From contig OY821774.1 of assembly GCA_963682175.1 (NCBI GenBank), forward strand, positions 43,104,201-43,168,200: a stretch of DNA of 64,000 nt. The letters are read 5' to 3'. Made by a program: the position numbers and the translations under genes. The DNA is from Triglochin maritima (taxonomy: Eukaryota > Streptophyta > Magnoliopsida > Alismatales > Juncaginaceae). Shown here in pieces: positions 1 to 11,928 of the stretch; positions within the stretch are counted from its first letter, which is position 1; each line of letters begins with the position of its first letter. The notes under the pieces were generated by a model that searched no databases, was not told the origin of the DNA, and saw nothing but the letters and a program-made list of their open reading frames with translations.

Positions 1-347
1 AAAATAATTACTTAAAAGGATGAAAAAGTACTTTAAAATGAACAAACATAACTTAAAAAGGAAAAACATGAACTTAAAAAGGAACAAACATAACTTAAAA
101 AGGATGAAGCAAAACTTAAAAAGGAATAACAAAAACTTAAAAAGGAAAAACATGAACTTAAAAAGGATGAAACAGTACTTAAAAAGGAATAAACATAACT
201 TAAAAGAGATGAACCAATACTTAAAAGGAAAAACAGCAACTTAAAAAGGATGAAACACTACTTAAAAAGGATGAAGCAAAACATAAAAAGGAATAACAGT
301 AACTCAAAAAGTATGTAACGTGACTTAAAAAGGACAAATCATAAGGT
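1..347. repeat. 21-bp minisatellite inside the MULE-1 transposase intron
   Basis: About 16 tandem units built on ACTTAAAAAGGA followed by a variable 9-bp tail (AACAAACAT, ATGAAGCAA, AAAACATGA and others). Spacing between successive ACTTAAAAAGG cores is 21 bp. The array starts before the window and decays after about 320. It lies directly downstream, in gene direction, of the donor at 399-400. Because 21 is a multiple of three, both strands stay open for long stretches that are not genes. Confidence 0.9.
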
Positions 348-400
348 AAAAAGGACAAGCCCCTACACCATCAATACGAGTACGAACTCTTCAAACGTAC

Positions 401-1315
401 CGCTCATACACAAAAACCACGTCTGAAAGAACCATATGTAGTTTTCAGATGTCTCAGAAAACAACAAAGCGCAAACGAGCAACACGAACTCGAAATGGTG
501 ATTAACTCCTACAAATGGTGCAAAGGGCATGTCATATTTGTTTGTGAGGTACGTAGTGTCGAAACATATAGCATCCCCGAAGTATGAATAGGCAGCTCTA
601 GAACGACAGTCGGCCCAAAAACGTTCCTTAGTCTTCCGTCGTCTTCCATATCCATGACATAGAAAAACATTGAATCAATCTTCTGCATCTTAATGAAATA
701 GTTCTGAAGAACTTGTGCATCGCCGGGTCTCATTTTCAAATTCCTTACTTCAGTTATAACATTCACGCGCACACAAAAATTATTAAGGACGGAGATTTCT
801 TGAAACACAATAACGTCCAAAAAACACAAACCTTAGCTCTCTATCGTTAAAAGTAAGTTTGTCATGCCCCCCAGCCTCGACAACAAACGATTGCATGGTC
901 TTAGCAGCAGAGATCCCAGAAGCATCATTGCACGCTATTTGTGCAATCGCGGCCTTAGGTACAAATCGTTTATGTCTTAGAAAACACATCTGGTACTCCT
1001 GAAGCATTTCATGGTTATGACTGAGATCGATAAAGTTAATCTGGTAACCCTTGTTGGATTTCCGGAAACTCTGATGTGAGTCGTGCACTCAACTCTACTC
1101 GATAAACGTAGCTTGATTATTCCTTGACCTTGGTATGTTGGTGTCTTGCCCTCCTTGGAACAAGTAAGTGTAGCTCGGGTAACAACACCGCAATCGTAAT
1201 GAGTATGTCTTAGCTTAATCCCAAAACCACAAGCATCAGCATAGTCATTGTAAAAAGCTTTTGCTTCTTCGAAAGAGGGGAAAACCATCTTCTCTTTAGG
1301 AACGTTTAATGGCAT
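401..1315 (-). pseudogene. MURA/FAR1-like MULE transposase, broken, 3' part outside the window
   Basis: Transposases of this family cut and rejoin Mutator-like elements in the nucleus. The gene reads leftward from an ATG at 1313-1315. The first exon (832-1315) encodes a FAR1-type DNA-binding region (FPSFEEAKAFYNDYADACGF) and the conserved block FVVEAGGHDKL. The second exon (401-764) encodes the start of the MULE catalytic domain (NLKMRPGDAQ, FYVMDMEDDGR). Comparison with the paralogue at 44785-47312 shows three lesions: a frameshift near 1060-1085, loss of the AG acceptor of intron 1 (GCGTG where the paralogue has GCAGG, about 765-768), and a second frameshift near 600-615 after RNVF. The donor at 399-400 opens an intron filled by a 21-bp minisatellite. 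Certainly non-functional. Confidence 0.85.
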
Positions 1316-1633
1316 GTCTTCCTAGGTAGACATCTTTACAATTTCAATTTGAGTGAAAATTATTTCAAAACAAAAAGAAAGGAACGAAAAAGAAAGGAAG
1401 AAGAAGTGACGGTCGCCATTCAGTGCATCTTCATAGGCTAGGGGGCTACGGGAAGATGAAACGTCAAAAAGGGGTATGGAGCGCCAAAAGGAATGAGTAT
1501 GTCTGATTTGAGACGCATTAAATGCGGCTCCCCCCCCCCCTTCTTAAAAAAATTAATCTTCTACTGAGTTGGAGTTGTCCAACTCAGCAGCGTCCGCGAA
1601 CAACGTCCCGGAGAGTGGCTAAAAACATTTTCC

Positions 1634-2079
1634 TTTTTAGAATAGTTTGTTCTTTTGTGGGACTGGGGGTTGGGTTTTAGCATTTGTCCTTTTGTCTCCT
1701 CCTTAGTTGGATTTTTTTTCAACAAAAAGAAAAGTCTACATTATTACGGTTTCAAAATATTTTCTGAATCCAACTTGATCTTTGAAAAGTACTACGGGTG
1801 CAAACGAATATGGATATGGGCGAGGATATAGGACTTTAAGTTTTTATCGATACGGAAATGAATATTCAATTTTGAATTTTTGACGGATATGCATATTTTG
1901 GTCGAATACGGATACAAATACTCACGTAATTAATATATATATATTCTCTATATATGTTTAAATTAGCTGTTTTTTCATGATTCATTTTAAATTTTACTTA
2001 AAATTTTCCTATTACACATAAAATTTGTTACATTTCTAAAGGGTGATTTGCTTGCGTGGGAATAAAAAGGTACGACATT
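1634..2079. other. AT-rich intergenic stretch, no gene
   Basis: No coding signal is seen. Around 1797-1930 there are several imperfect copies of a GATACGGATA/GGATATG-type motif. A similar set occurs in opposite orientation at about 22070-22215, which could be the worn ends of an older hAT-like element enclosing the whole tower. No TSD was found, so this is only a suggestion. Confidence 0.4.
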
Positions 2080-2589
2080 GGAAATATGTCATCTGATAAT
2101 TACGAATTACTTCAATGCCACAAAATAACTTGGCAAGTTGCCCAAATACCATAACCTTTTTTAACAATGTCATTCCGTAAGCACAACTCTGTTACTGTCA
2201 GACACATGTCATGCTCCTATTTTTTGATCCTTAGAATTTCTCTCTAACATAATCAAAAGTTGATAACACACATAATCTAATCCCAAACCACCGTCCTCCT
2301 CCACCACTCAAACCACCGTCCTACTCCAACAACCAAACCACCATCCTACTCCGCCCTCCTCATCCACCACCCAAACCGACCAAGTGTCGATCCCCTAAAC
2401 CATGATGACCATGGTGACCTAATCCCCTCCCTCAATCCCTGATCGCCAACCTCCCAATCGGTAACCTCCAATCCCCTTCCCAAATCCGTCAACCTTGGCT
2501 CGATTCTAACCACAATCGGGTTTGGAGGTGGAATGTGGGTTTAGAGTTTGTTTATGGATTTATAATTCGATGGTGGATTCCACCCCTAA

Positions 2590-2961
2590 TCTAAGGAGTT
2601 TATGTTCGATCTTGCTAAGATGGATTTATGCTTCGGTTTTGGTTCATTGTTTCTTGGCTTGGTTTTGGGTTTTGAAGTGTACATTGGTGAATTGGAGATG
2701 ATTGAAGTTGAGATTTGATAGCACCTCCATATTTGAATCCCCCTCCGCTTTTACCGATTCAATTGTGTTTTTCTATCGATTGTTTTAGTTTTTGTGGGAT
2801 TCAATAGGAATTTCCAACTAAGTTATTTAGAGTGATTGATTTTCGGTCTTGCATGTGTCAGTGTTGCTTATGATTTTGAGCTTCATAAGGAGGGGTTTCG
2901 TGGGAGGATATGATGTGGGTGAGGAGATCAGATTGTCGAAGGTGATGGAGTGTGGCGAAGA
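2590..2961 (+). repeat. About 350-bp direct repeat, left copy (right copy about 20895-21240)
   Basis: The stretch from GGTTCATTGTTTCTTGGCTT to GTGGCGAAGA recurs at about 20888-21210 in the same orientation, for example GGTGAATTGGAGATGATTGA, CTCCATAT.TGAATCCCCCTC and GATTGATTTT.GGTCTTG. The copies differ at many positions. They lie inside the MULE-like element, one on each side of the nested insertion. The second copy shows what the LTR-A insertion site looked like (GCGAAGA followed by GGCGAAAGCATGG), which helped fix that border. Confidence 0.75.
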
Positions 2962-4403
2962 TGAAAGGAATGTGTTCTAAAAGTTTTACTTTTATATGTC
3001 AATTGTTATGAATTGAATGTGCAAGCATATTGTTCATTGATTATTGTATTCGTCTTTTGGAAGTTTTAAGGAAGAGGCTATTGGTCCTTAACCGTAAAGC
3101 TCTAAAAGATAATGGTTTACATAAATCAAAAGTTGTTCACAATCATGGTAATTAACATGGAACAATAATTACCGAGATAAGATTGTCGCGTTGGTCATCA
3201 ATTATTGTAGGTCTACAAATATTTGACGACGCGAGTATATAAAAGAGGAAAACATTACTTTTATATATTGAATATACCTAAGTAAAACATTATGGAATTG
3301 TGTTATGGGTCATTAATGTTTTACTGTGTCTTAGATCCTAAGATATGAGACTTATATTTTTTCATAATGAGTGTTTAATTTGATTATTGTCAAAAGTTAT
3401 CAATGAGTATAGTGATAAATGAGATAGTTGGTTGAACGTGACTTATGCTGGAAAAGATAGTTAGTCAAAAAATTATCATTACCTTTCTTAATTGAGTGAT
3501 GATATTAGTGGGTCACTTGATAAAGCAAAATTATAATGTGCAAAATGTGACTTGAGTTAAGTTACATAGTTATAATTAGCTTAAAGTGATCAAAAAATGA
3601 ATATAAACAAATGTGACACATTTTTTTTGTATATATTCTTAATATCATGACGCAAGGGATAAACACAAGTGGTGCACTTACGTCACTAAATGGATCGTGT
3701 TTAAATCGAGTTGAACAAGATATCTATGCTAATTTGGTAACTATAATGTGTAGCTAGATACCGCTTATAGTATGAGATATCGAGTGTTTGATATCACTGT
3801 CAATTTAGCTTAGATCCTCATATAGGTCACACCACAAAACTAGAAAACAAGAAGCTTGATTTTGAGTTCATACGATGTGTCGGGTTTCATGTGAAAAAAT
3901 GACACATGTGGTGAATCAATAAAATCAATATGTCACGAAAATTGACATAATTAGAATCATGAATAAATTCATATAAGATATATATTATGGGGTGTAATAA
4001 TTTAACATTACATAGGACAATATATTATATGAAATATGGATTTCAAAAGATCAAAATTTGTTGAAGATAAATTCAAAATTTGACAAAGGCAAAATCAAGA
4101 TCAAAACGGTAGACCGTTTTGAGTTCGGTCGACCATATAAGAATCAGAATGTGTGGGTCGACCGAAATTATCAGTACGTGTCGTGATAATTGGATCGGTC
4201 GACCGGGCGTGAGTACACAATCAACCGAAAATATCCAAAAGTTTTCTTGGTGTTATAACGGTCGACCTGTACAAGGACACGGTCGACCAAAATTTACCAG
4301 GAGAAATTTTGGTAAGTAAACGGTCGACCGGAGTGAGACGTGGTTCGACCGAAATTTTCTAGTAAAATTATCTCGTGAATATTCAGTCGACCGTCTAGCT
4401 CAC
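2962..4403 (+). mobile_element. LTR-A copy 1, left part (solo LTR split by an Athila-like insertion)
   Basis: Begins TGAAAGGAATGTG, preceded by GAAGA (2957-2961). The LTR resumes at 20137 and ends ATCCTACA at 20840, followed by GGAGA, a 5-bp TSD with one mismatch. The two parts total 2146 bp, against 2137 bp for the uninterrupted copy at 14612-16748. The same start sequence occurs at 63285. No internal retrotransposon sequence adjoins either end, so this is a solo LTR. From about 4105 it carries the CGGTCGACCG palindrome array. The superfamily cannot be told from an LTR alone. Confidence 0.8.
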
Positions 4404-5129
4404 TGATTGATCTCGTTTTATATTTAACCGCAAGTGCACGGCCGCGTTGAAGCGGTGGCAAATACAGGTCGTCCACTGGGAGGTGTGTCGACACTTGGTT
4501 TGTGCGAAGGCGAGAGGTAAAGAAAGTGAAGAAAGGTTGGTTACACTAAACTACACTAAGGTGCAAATTGAAATGGAAGAAAAGCAAGAAAACTAAACCC
4601 CAAAGAGGGTAGAGAAATAATGTGAACATAAAGAAGTGTGTGTTCATTAAGCTCCTCACAACATGTAGTGCATGAAATCATAAAACTACATCCAACTTTG
4701 CCTCCACATGAATTAAGATAAGACTACATCATTAAAACATACAAGACAATAATTGGAATGAAGCTACATGAACTCAAGTATAAAGACTATACCCTACTAT
4801 GCCTCCACATGAATTAAGATTTCACTACATCATTAAAACATACAAGACATTAGCTAAGGTAAAGGCAACAAGAGCACATACACTACAAATTGTGTTTCCA
4901 ATATTAACTTCATCCATATCCTAACCTTATCATTCCCCATAAAATAGGTCCACTAATCAAAGCATAAGCTAAGCTTCATTCAAGAGCATTAGCATATCAA
5001 AGATAAGAGTGAAAACCCATTAGATGGTTATGGAAATCATATAAAGCTCAAGGGATAAAGATAACACATACTTAATACACTACATGATTATATCACATAT
5101 TTCTCCACCCCCCAAATGGGGATGGAACT

Positions 5130-7344
5130 TGTAACGTCCCGAAACAGCGGAAGATTTAAAATTTCGAAATAACGAATAAAACTGACAACTCAAGGCGGGA
5201 ACGTCACTAATATATAAATATATAATCCGGGTGCACCCAAAATACATGGAGTTTACAAAAGGTGTACAACTACAATCCAGATGAAAGAAATGAAAATACA
5301 AGTAGTCGTACGATCTCGCAAATGCCGAAGAGGATCCGACTCCAAAGCGCTCCGTCCTCGGTCACCACCCACCGGACCTACTGCGATCCTGAAAAAGATG
5401 CAACAACAATGCCTGAGTTTCCAGAAGGAAACCCCGTATACCAACTCACCTATATGCATGCATCACATAATGAACCTATCATACTAGTAGCATGTCATGG
5501 CATCAACAGATATGGAAAACAGTTCCCCCGAAGGGTAAAACAGGACATCAGTCCGACAATCAATCATCGGGTCTCCCGAAGAGACCTACTGCAGGCACAT
5601 GCAGTCTAGTAGCCCGCGACATCGCACCCCCCACACGCAGCTACACTACACAAGGGTTCGGCAGGGAGCCTCTGTCACGTCTACGCGCCGATAGAAACAG
5701 ATCTGTAAATCTCAGTGGTCGGGGCCACAGGGACCAACGGGGCCGTCGCCCGGAAGGTATAACAACATCATCTCGGTAGGTGCCCAGCCGAGGAAAACAA
5801 CAAGCCGGCACAGCCTCGGCCCAACAATCATCATCGCCGGCACAACCTCGGCGGCATCACCGGCACAGCATCGGTGGTCCATCACAACGTCCGGCACAGC
5901 ATCGGACGGTCCAGACCGAAGTCTGCCAGGTCATCGGGCTCCTCGAGCCGCGAACACCAACCGCGCCGCTATAAAAGCAGGGCAGCGACCTCCGTAGCCC
6001 CAAGGGCCGGTAGTCACCTCACCCAACGCCAGTTGCGTGCCCGCACAACATCAACACTGGGATCCGCGATCCCTCAGGCCTGCTATACTACAAAGTGCCA
6101 ACAATCATCTCAAAGTCACGGTCCATACATGGAGGTGACGCGTCCCGAACACCCACACTCTTCCCAACGGCGGTCCCTGGGCAGGCACGCATCACGCGCC
6201 CACCGTCACCTCCCGGCTCACGCACAAGGCGAGGACACGGGTTTCCGTGGACAAAGTTGGCGTTCAAAAGGGGAACCAGGAATTCTGTCCTGGGCCCAAA
6301 CGGTCGACCGGAAGAGGTGATTCGGTCGACCGGTTCCAGGAAGGAATCGGTCGACCGTACTCCTAAAACGGTCTACCGCTGCGCTCAAAACAGAACCCCC
6401 AACGGTCGAACAAGGGTCTAAAACCGGTCGACCGAACGAGGTCAAAATCCGGAGTCTGGTCAACATTAAATTCCACTCTATCGGTCGACCGACTCAGGGG
6501 TCTCGGTCGACCGAAAACAGACAGGGTCAACCTAGTATTCTACGTCATCAAACGGTCGAACGTAAACATACTACCGGTCGAACAAACATGCAATCGGTCG
6601 AACGCAATATAAATCGGTCGAACAATTCAAACAATAATAACAGGTACACTTAAGTTCCGGTCGAACACAACAAGGACCGGTCGACCGATAACAGGTAGAA
6701 AATCCCAACTCACCAGCAATAATGCACTACCGGTCGACCGCCCCAAGGCATCGTTCGACCGGTGAAGGTTAAAGTCGGGCAAACAGTGCTAAAACGGTCG
6801 ACCGCCCGAAGGACCCGGTCGACCGTTGGTCGTCTTCAACCTCGCGCCAGCCGAGGATTTACGAAGAAACGCGTCGCCGGAGAGGTCCTCGACCTCCCCC
6901 GACCGACCAACAACACCCTTCCACAAGGGTGGGCAACAAAATCACACTAATGAGCGGCATACCTCAACCAACGACGACGGAACGCCGGAGCTCGCTCACG
7001 CACGTCGCCTCCGGTGATCACCCCGCGCGCTCAACTCCGCACCTCTCCCGCACGAGCTCCTTCCTCGCCCGACGCCTCCGCAGCTGCTCCACCAACACGC
7101 GCACCAGCAAGGAAAGAAGAAGGAATGAGGGAAATGAGGAAGAAAGAAGAAAGAAGAAGAAGAACTTGGGTTATAAACCCGAAATTGCTACAGTCCCCTA
7201 CTTCCAAACCCATCACCTCTCCTCCACGCTACAGTACTCGCCTCTCTTCCCTTCCCCATGCACTCCACACAACCCCATGCAAACCATCCTCCTAATCCTC
7301 CTCTAATCACCATTAACCTCCTAATCTCGGTTAGGGACATAACA
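5130..7344 (-). repeat. Tekay 3' LTR
   Basis: Identical to the LTR at 11929-14143 except for one base noticed (5674 against 12473). Read on the minus strand it starts TGTTATGTCC and ends GACGTTACA. Near its 3' end, at 5208-5240, is an AT-rich TATA-like stretch. At 5780-5930 is a set of direct repeats built on CCGGCACAGC.TCGG. At 6300-6830 is the palindrome array described separately. No genuine gene is present. Confidence 0.95.
6300..6830. repeat. Array of CGGTCGACCG palindromes in the Tekay LTR
   Basis: About 18 copies of CGGTCGACCG or one-to-two-base variants (CGGTCGAACG, CGGTCTACCG, CGTTCGACCG) lie in about 530 bp at irregular spacing, mostly 15-55 bp. Spacers are unrelated to one another, so this is not a simple tandem repeat. 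The array is repeated at 13099-13629 in the other LTR. In element orientation it sits upstream of the AT-rich TATA-like stretch, which would place it in U3. Function unknown. Confidence 0.85.
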
Positions 7345-7356
7345 ATCCACCCAACT
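7345..7356 (-). promoter_or_regulatory. Polypurine tract of the Tekay element
   Basis: On the minus strand AGTTGGGTGGAT lies immediately before the 3' LTR. This is the position and composition expected of the primer for plus-strand DNA synthesis in chromoviruses. Confidence 0.75.
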
Positions 7357-7386
7357 TAAAAGGATTTCGTCCCGAAATCAAAGCAA

Positions 7387-10300
7387 CTACTCACCGAAAA
7401 GCTCTGGATACTGCCTTCTGACATCCTCCTCGATCTCCCAAGTGGCCTCGCGCTCGCTGTGATGCTGCCACCTGACCTTCACCATCGGAATGGTCCTCCT
7501 CCTGAGCTGGTGATCCATGCGATCAACAATCTCGACCGGCCTCTCCTCGAGCGACAAGTCCTGCTGAATCTCTGGCACTGCTATCTCAATAACGTGCGAC
7601 GGATCTGCAACGTACTTCCTCAGCATAGACACATGGAAAACATCATGCAGACCCGAAAACTGCGGTGGCAATGCAATCCGGTAGGCAACCTCCCCAACTC
7701 GGTCGAGGATCTCAAACGGTCCAACATATCTCGGACTGAGCTTCCCCTTCTTCCCAAACCTCATCACACCTCTGGCTGGGGAAATCTTCAGAAACACATG
7801 GTCGCCCACCTCGAAACTCAGCACTCGTCGGCGTCGATCTGCATAACTCTTCTGCCTGCTCTGCGCTGTGGCCAGTCTCCTCCTGATCACATCCACCTTC
7901 TCTGCATACATCTGCACGATCTCTGGCCCAACTAACTGCCTCTCGCCCACATCACTCCAGCATACCGGTGATCTGCAAGGCCTCCCGTACAATGCCTCGT
8001 ACGGCGCCATCCCAATACTCGAGTGGTAGCTGTTGTTGTAGGCGAACTCTATCAGCGGCAGGTGCTCATCCCAGTGCCCTGCCCAGTCCAGTGTGCATGC
8101 TCTCAGCATATCCTCCAAGGTCTGAATCGTCCTCTCTGACTGACCATCGGTCTGCGGATGGAACGCTGTACTGAATCTCAGACGCGTCCCCAAAGCCTGC
8201 TGCAGACTCCCCCAAAATCTGGAAGTGAATCGAGGATCTCGATCGGAGATGATGCTCACTGGCACTCCATGCAACCTGACTATCTCCTCCACGTACAACT
8301 TAGCTAGACCCTCCAAAGGCAACGTGGTCCGGATCGCTAAGAAGTGCGCCGACTTGGTCAGTCGATCGACTATCACCCAAATCGCGTCGTGGAATCTCCT
8401 CGTCTTCGGCAATCCCGTGACAAAATCCATCGTCACGTGCTCCCACTTCCACTCAGGAAGCTCAATACACTGCATCGGTCCTGCTGGCCTCTGATGCTCA
8501 ATCTTCACCTGCTGGCAGACCAAGCATCGCTCCACAAACTCTGCAATATCCTTCTTCATGCCCTTCCACCAGAAGTTCCGCTGCAGGTCCTTATACATCT
8601 TCGTGCTCCCCGGATGAATGGTGTATCTAGCTCTGTGTGCCTCCTCCATGATGTCATCTCTCAGCCCATCAACCTTCGGCACCCAAATCCGACTCCTGAA
8701 CCTCAGACCACCATCAACCCCCACACTGAAATCTGATCCATCTCTGGAAGCCAACTGTAGTAGACCAGCTAACTCCTCATCCCCCTGCTGAGCCTGAACC
8801 AACCGTGAGACAGTCTGCGGCTCCACCCGAAGCCCAGCAATCACTGCTCCCTCTGAGCCCTCTGTGAACGGTCTCCACTCTGACAAAGCCTCGAGTAACC
8901 TCCACTCCTGGATGCACAGACTCGCAACTGAAACCTCCACCTTCCTGCTCAGCGCATCTGCAACCGAATTCGCCTTCCCCGGATGATAGGAAATGGTGAA
9001 GTCGTAGTCCTTAATGAACTCGAGCCATCTGCGCTGCCTCATATTCAGCTCCTTCTGCGAGAACAAGTACTTCAGACTCTGATGGTCGGTGAAGACCTCG
9101 AACTGCTCGCCATACAGATAGTGCCGCCAGGTCTTCAACGCGTGAACTACTGCTGCTAACTCCAGATCGTGAGTAGGGTAGTTCTTCTCGTGCACCTTCA
9201 GCTGCCTCGAAGCGTACGCGACCACCTTCCCATGCTGCATCAGAACACAACCCAAGCCTATCCCTGATGCATCGCTGTAAATCACGTAGCCTCCACTGCC
9301 ACTCGGTAGCGTCAGAATAGGTGCTGTCGTCAATCGCCTCTTCAGCTCCTGAAAGCTGTCCTCACACTTCTGGGACCAAACGAACTTGACGCCTTTCTGC
9401 GTCAATGCTGTCAGCGGCGATGCAAGTCTGGAGAAATCCTGGATAAATCGTCTGTAATATCCTGCCAGACCTACGAAACTCCTGATCTCCGTCACGCTCG
9501 TCGGGGCTCTCCACTGAGTCACTGCCTCGACCTTCGCCGGATCCACTGAAATCCCATCTGCTGACACAATATGCCCCAGAAAAGCCACCTGATCCAACCA
9601 AAACTCGCACTTCGTGTACTTGGCATATAGCTGCTGATCCCTCAAGATGCCAAGCACAATCCTCAGGTGCTCTCGATGCTGCTCCCTGTCAGGCGAGTAT
9701 ATCAAAATGTCGTCTACGAATACAACGACAAATCTGTCGAGGTACGGCCGGAAGGTCCTATTCATCAGATCCATGAATGCTGCAGGCGCATTCGTCAGTC
9801 CAAATGGCATCACCAAGAACTCGTAGTGGCCGTACCGCGTCCTGAAGGCTGTCTTCTGAACATCTGCCTCCCTGATCCGCAACTGATGATAACCCGAACG
9901 CAGATCGATCTTCGAGAACACTCTCGCCGTCTGCAACTGATCAAACAAATCATCAATCCTGGGCAAAGGGTACCGGTTCCGAACGGTAACCTTATTCAGC
10001 ATCCTGTAGTCGATGCACATCCGCAACGACCCATCCTTCTTCTTCACGAAGAGCACAGGCGCTCCCCATGGAGAAACACTTGGTCGAATGAACCCGGACT
10101 CCATCAACTCCTGCAATTGCTTCTTCAGCTCTGTCAACTCTGCAGGTGCCATACGATACGGTGCCTTCGACTGAGGTGTCGTACCCGCTACCAGCTCGAT
10201 GCCGAACTCGATCTCTCGGTGCGGCGGTAACGCTGGAATCTCCGCTGGAAACACATCCGGGAACTCCTGCACAATCTCTATGTCCTCCAGCCTCCTCATC

Positions 10301-11796
10301 TCAGGATCAGGAACAACCAGCGTGGCCACAAACGCTCTGCCTCCCTGCTGTATCAGTCTCTGTGCCTTAACCGCAGACACAATCAGACGACCCCCTCTGC
10401 TCCTCGCACCTCTGATCAGAACATCTGGCAAGCCCTCCATCGGAATCAGGATCTTCTTCTCACGGCAAAAGACCCGCACGTCGTACCGGGACAGCCAGTC
10501 CATCCCCAGTATGACGTCGAAGTCCACCATCGGTAACAAGACCAGATCTGCCGGAAAATCGTGGTCTCCCGAAGCAACTGTGGTGCCGGGGAAAAAGCTC
10601 CCCACAGTGCCCACCTCACCCATGGGCGTGCTGACCTCCAAAACATCAGTCAGCAGCACAGGGGTCCGACCCAACTCGCCAGCAAACTTCTCCGAGATGA
10701 AGGAGTGAGTGGCGCCGCAATCAAACAACACACGCGCTACCGAACCAGAAACTGAAAGCGTACCTTCCACGACGGTGTTGGAGTCCCTAGCCTCCTCAGC
10801 CTGGATAGTGAAGACTCGCCCGGTCCTCCTGCTCTGGCCCGGTGCAACAACTGATCGGCTGCCTCCGCCTCTGCCTACTGCTGGTGGTCCCGGCCTCCTG
10901 CTCGGCTCACCCTGCCTCTGAGGACAATCACGGACAAAATGTCCCATCTGACCGCATCCCATACAAGCCCCAGTCCGACGGGGACACTCCTGTCCTGGAT
11001 GGAACCTCCCGCAGTAAGTGCACGCTCCAGACTGACGTGCTCCTCCTCCATCAAACCTGGGCCTCTTGCCCGGGTTCCCTGCTCCACGACCAGCTACTCT
11101 GCTGCCGGTGCTCACTGGCGCCTTCCGCGCCTCCTGAATACACTCCCTCTGGTCCTGCTCTATGATCGTAGCATGCTTCACCGCATCTGCAAGGGTCCGC
11201 GGCATGCTGTTGATCACCCGAGATCGAAGCGGCTGCCTCAGTCCCTTCACGAACTTCCTCGCCCGCTGCTCTGGGGTCACACAAATCTCAGGGCAGTAAC
11301 GCTCCAAAGCGTTGAACCTGCTGATGTAGCTCGTCAGTGTCATATCCTTCTGCTCTAGCGACATGAACTCCTCCCTCTTCTGATCCCTGACATGCTGGGG
11401 GAAGTACTGCTCATGAAACACCTCCAAGAACTCCTCCCAGCTCACGTCCACACGATCATCAAACAACACTGTGGACGTAGATCTCCACCAGTTGGCGGCC
11501 TCGCCATCGAACACGTAGGTGGCCAGCTCCACCATCCTCTCAGGTACTACACCAATAGCGCGGAAGATCTTCTCCATCCGGAAGACCCAGTCCTCTGCAA
11601 CCTCTGGGGCCCTCCTGCCATCAAAAGTCGGCGGGTGCTGACGCATGAACCGATCGTGCTCAGCTCCCACCCCGCTCTGAGCACTCTGAGCTGCCTGACG
11701 CTCCAGAAACTCGCCCAGTCTGTCCCACTGAGCACCCGAAGTGTCGTCACTGGGATCACGATCGCGTGGAGAACTCCTCACGCGCCTAGGTGCCAT
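7387..11796 (-). CDS. Gag-Pol polyprotein of a Tekay-type chromovirus, intact, 1469 aa
   Basis: A single uninterrupted frame starts at the ATG at 11794-11796. Visible in order: a retrotransposon Gag domain (about residues 50-230), a CCHC zinc knuckle [14 protein letters not shown] (about 275-289), a retropepsin with [10 protein letters not shown] (about 354-366), reverse transcriptase with the catalytic [10 protein letters not shown] (about 690), and RNase H with [10 protein letters not shown] (about 835). Then come integrase with an HHCC zinc domain ([11 protein letters not shown] to CLVCQQVK, about 1052-1092), an integrase core with DFVTGLP (about 1122) and DRDPRFTS, and a C-terminal chromodomain ([16 protein letters not shown] to the end). 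A chromodomain on integrase directs insertion toward particular chromatin in this clade. No stops or frameshifts were seen. The order PR-RT-RH-IN-chromodomain and the tRNA-iMet primer fit Ty3/gypsy, Tekay/Del lineage. Confidence 0.96.
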   Translation of the reverse strand: MAPRRVRSSPRDRDPSDDTSGAQWDRLGEFLERQAAQSAQSGVGAEHDRFMRQHPPTFDGRRAPEVAEDWVFRMEKIFRAIGVVPERMVELATYVFDGEAANWWRSTSTVLFDDRVDVSWEEFLEVFHEQYFPQHVRDQKREEFMSLEQKDMTLTSYISRFNALERYCPEICVTPEQRARKFVKGLRQPLRSRVINSMPRTLADAVKHATIIEQDQRECIQEARKAPVSTGSRVAGRGAGNPGKRPRFDGGGARQSGACTYCGRFHPGQECPRRTGACMGCGQMGHFVRDCPQRQGEPSRRPGPPAVGRGGGSRSVVAPGQSRRTGRVFTIQAEEARDSNTVVEGTLSVSGSVARVLFDCGATHSFISEKFAGELGRTPVLLTDVLEVSTPMGEVGTVGSFFPGTTVASGDHDFPADLVLLPMVDFDVILGMDWLSRYDVRVFCREKKILIPMEGLPDVLIRGARSRGGRLIVSAVKAQRLIQQGGRAFVATLVVPDPEMRRLEDIEIVQEFPDVFPAEIPALPPHREIEFGIELVAGTTPQSKAPYRMAPAELTELKKQLQELMESGFIRPSVSPWGAPVLFVKKKDGSLRMCIDYRMLNKVTVRNRYPLPRIDDLFDQLQTARVFSKIDLRSGYHQLRIREADVQKTAFRTRYGHYEFLVMPFGLTNAPAAFMDLMNRTFRPYLDRFVVVFVDDILIYSPDREQHREHLRIVLGILRDQQLYAKYTKCEFWLDQVAFLGHIVSADGISVDPAKVEAVTQWRAPTSVTEIRSFVGLAGYYRRFIQDFSRLASPLTALTQKGVKFVWSQKCEDSFQELKRRLTTAPILTLPSGSGGYVIYSDASGIGLGCVLMQHGKVVAYASRQLKVHEKNYPTHDLELAAVVHALKTWRHYLYGEQFEVFTDHQSLKYLFSQKELNMRQRRWLEFIKDYDFTISYHPGKANSVADALSRKVEVSVASLCIQEWRLLEALSEWRPFTEGSEGAVIAGLRVEPQTVSRLVQAQQGDEELAGLLQLASRDGSDFSVGVDGGLRFRSRIWVPKVDGLRDDIMEEAHRARYTIHPGSTKMYKDLQRNFWWKGMKKDIAEFVERCLVCQQVKIEHQRPAGPMQCIELPEWKWEHVTMDFVTGLPKTRRFHDAIWVIVDRLTKSAHFLAIRTTLPLEGLAKLYVEEIVRLHGVPVSIISDRDPRFTSRFWGSLQQALGTRLRFSTAFHPQTDGQSERTIQTLEDMLRACTLDWAGHWDEHLPLIEFAYNNSYHSSIGMAPYEALYGRPCRSPVCWSDVGERQLVGPEIVQMYAEKVDVIRRRLATAQSRQKSYADRRRRVLSFEVGDHVFLKISPARGVMRFGKKGKLSPRYVGPFEILDRVGEVAYRIALPPQFSGLHDVFHVSMLRKYVADPSHVIEIAVPEIQQDLSLEERPVEIVDRMDHQLRRRTIPMVKVRWQHHSEREATWEIEEDVRRQYPELFGE

Positions 11797-11928
11797 CTGT
11801 CACCACAACAATCAACAGATAAGTAACAATGCATGCATGAGCTACGGAAATAATGCATGCCTCTAGCACTACTCCTAAGGGTGGTTCTTTAGACGAAGAC
11901 ACAGGAATCGACCGCTCTGATACCAAGT
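11797..11928 (-). promoter_or_regulatory. Tekay 5' leader with primer-binding site
   Basis: On the minus strand the 5' LTR is followed, after three bases, by TGGTATCAGAGC (+ strand 11914-11925). This is complementary to the 3' end of plant initiator Met-tRNA, the usual primer of chromoviruses. The leader to the Gag ATG is only about 130 bases. Confidence 0.93.

Larger units (their letters stand above)
1..1633 (-). mobile_element. MULE-1, Mutator-like DNA transposon, right-hand portion (runs off the window)
   Basis: The segment holds a degenerate MURA-type transposase gene on the minus strand. It ends on the right in a terminus that, reverse-complemented, begins GGAAAATGTTTTTAG and continues to CGGACGCTGCTG. 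This resembles the left terminus of the complete MULE at 44248 (GGAAAATATTTAG, then CGGACGCTACTT), so the right end is placed at 1633. The other terminus and the TSD lie outside the window. Between the gene start (1315) and the end are a promoter-like stretch, a run of 11-12 C near 1530 and a short inverted repeat around ACTGAGTTGGA / TCCAACTCAG. Assignment to Mutator rests on the transposase; the exact boundary is inference from similarity to the second MULE. Confidence 0.75.

Noticed and set aside
6300..6830. CGGTCGACCG clusters as SalI linker or cloning artefact
   Set aside because: Copies diverge individually, have natural unrelated spacers and occur in several elements on both sides of TSD-marked insertions.
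5262..7306. Short frames in the Tekay LTRs, present twice
   Set aside because: Duplicated because the LTRs are identical; no domain, no start context, and they overlap repeats and the palindrome array.
9667..11826. Several plus-strand frames over 100 residues
   Set aside because: Antisense shadows of the Tekay Gag-Pol frame.
11914..11925. tRNA-like sequence TGGTATCAGAGC (also at 25050)
   Set aside because: Only the complement of a tRNA 3' end, placed right after an LTR: a primer-binding site, not a tRNA gene.
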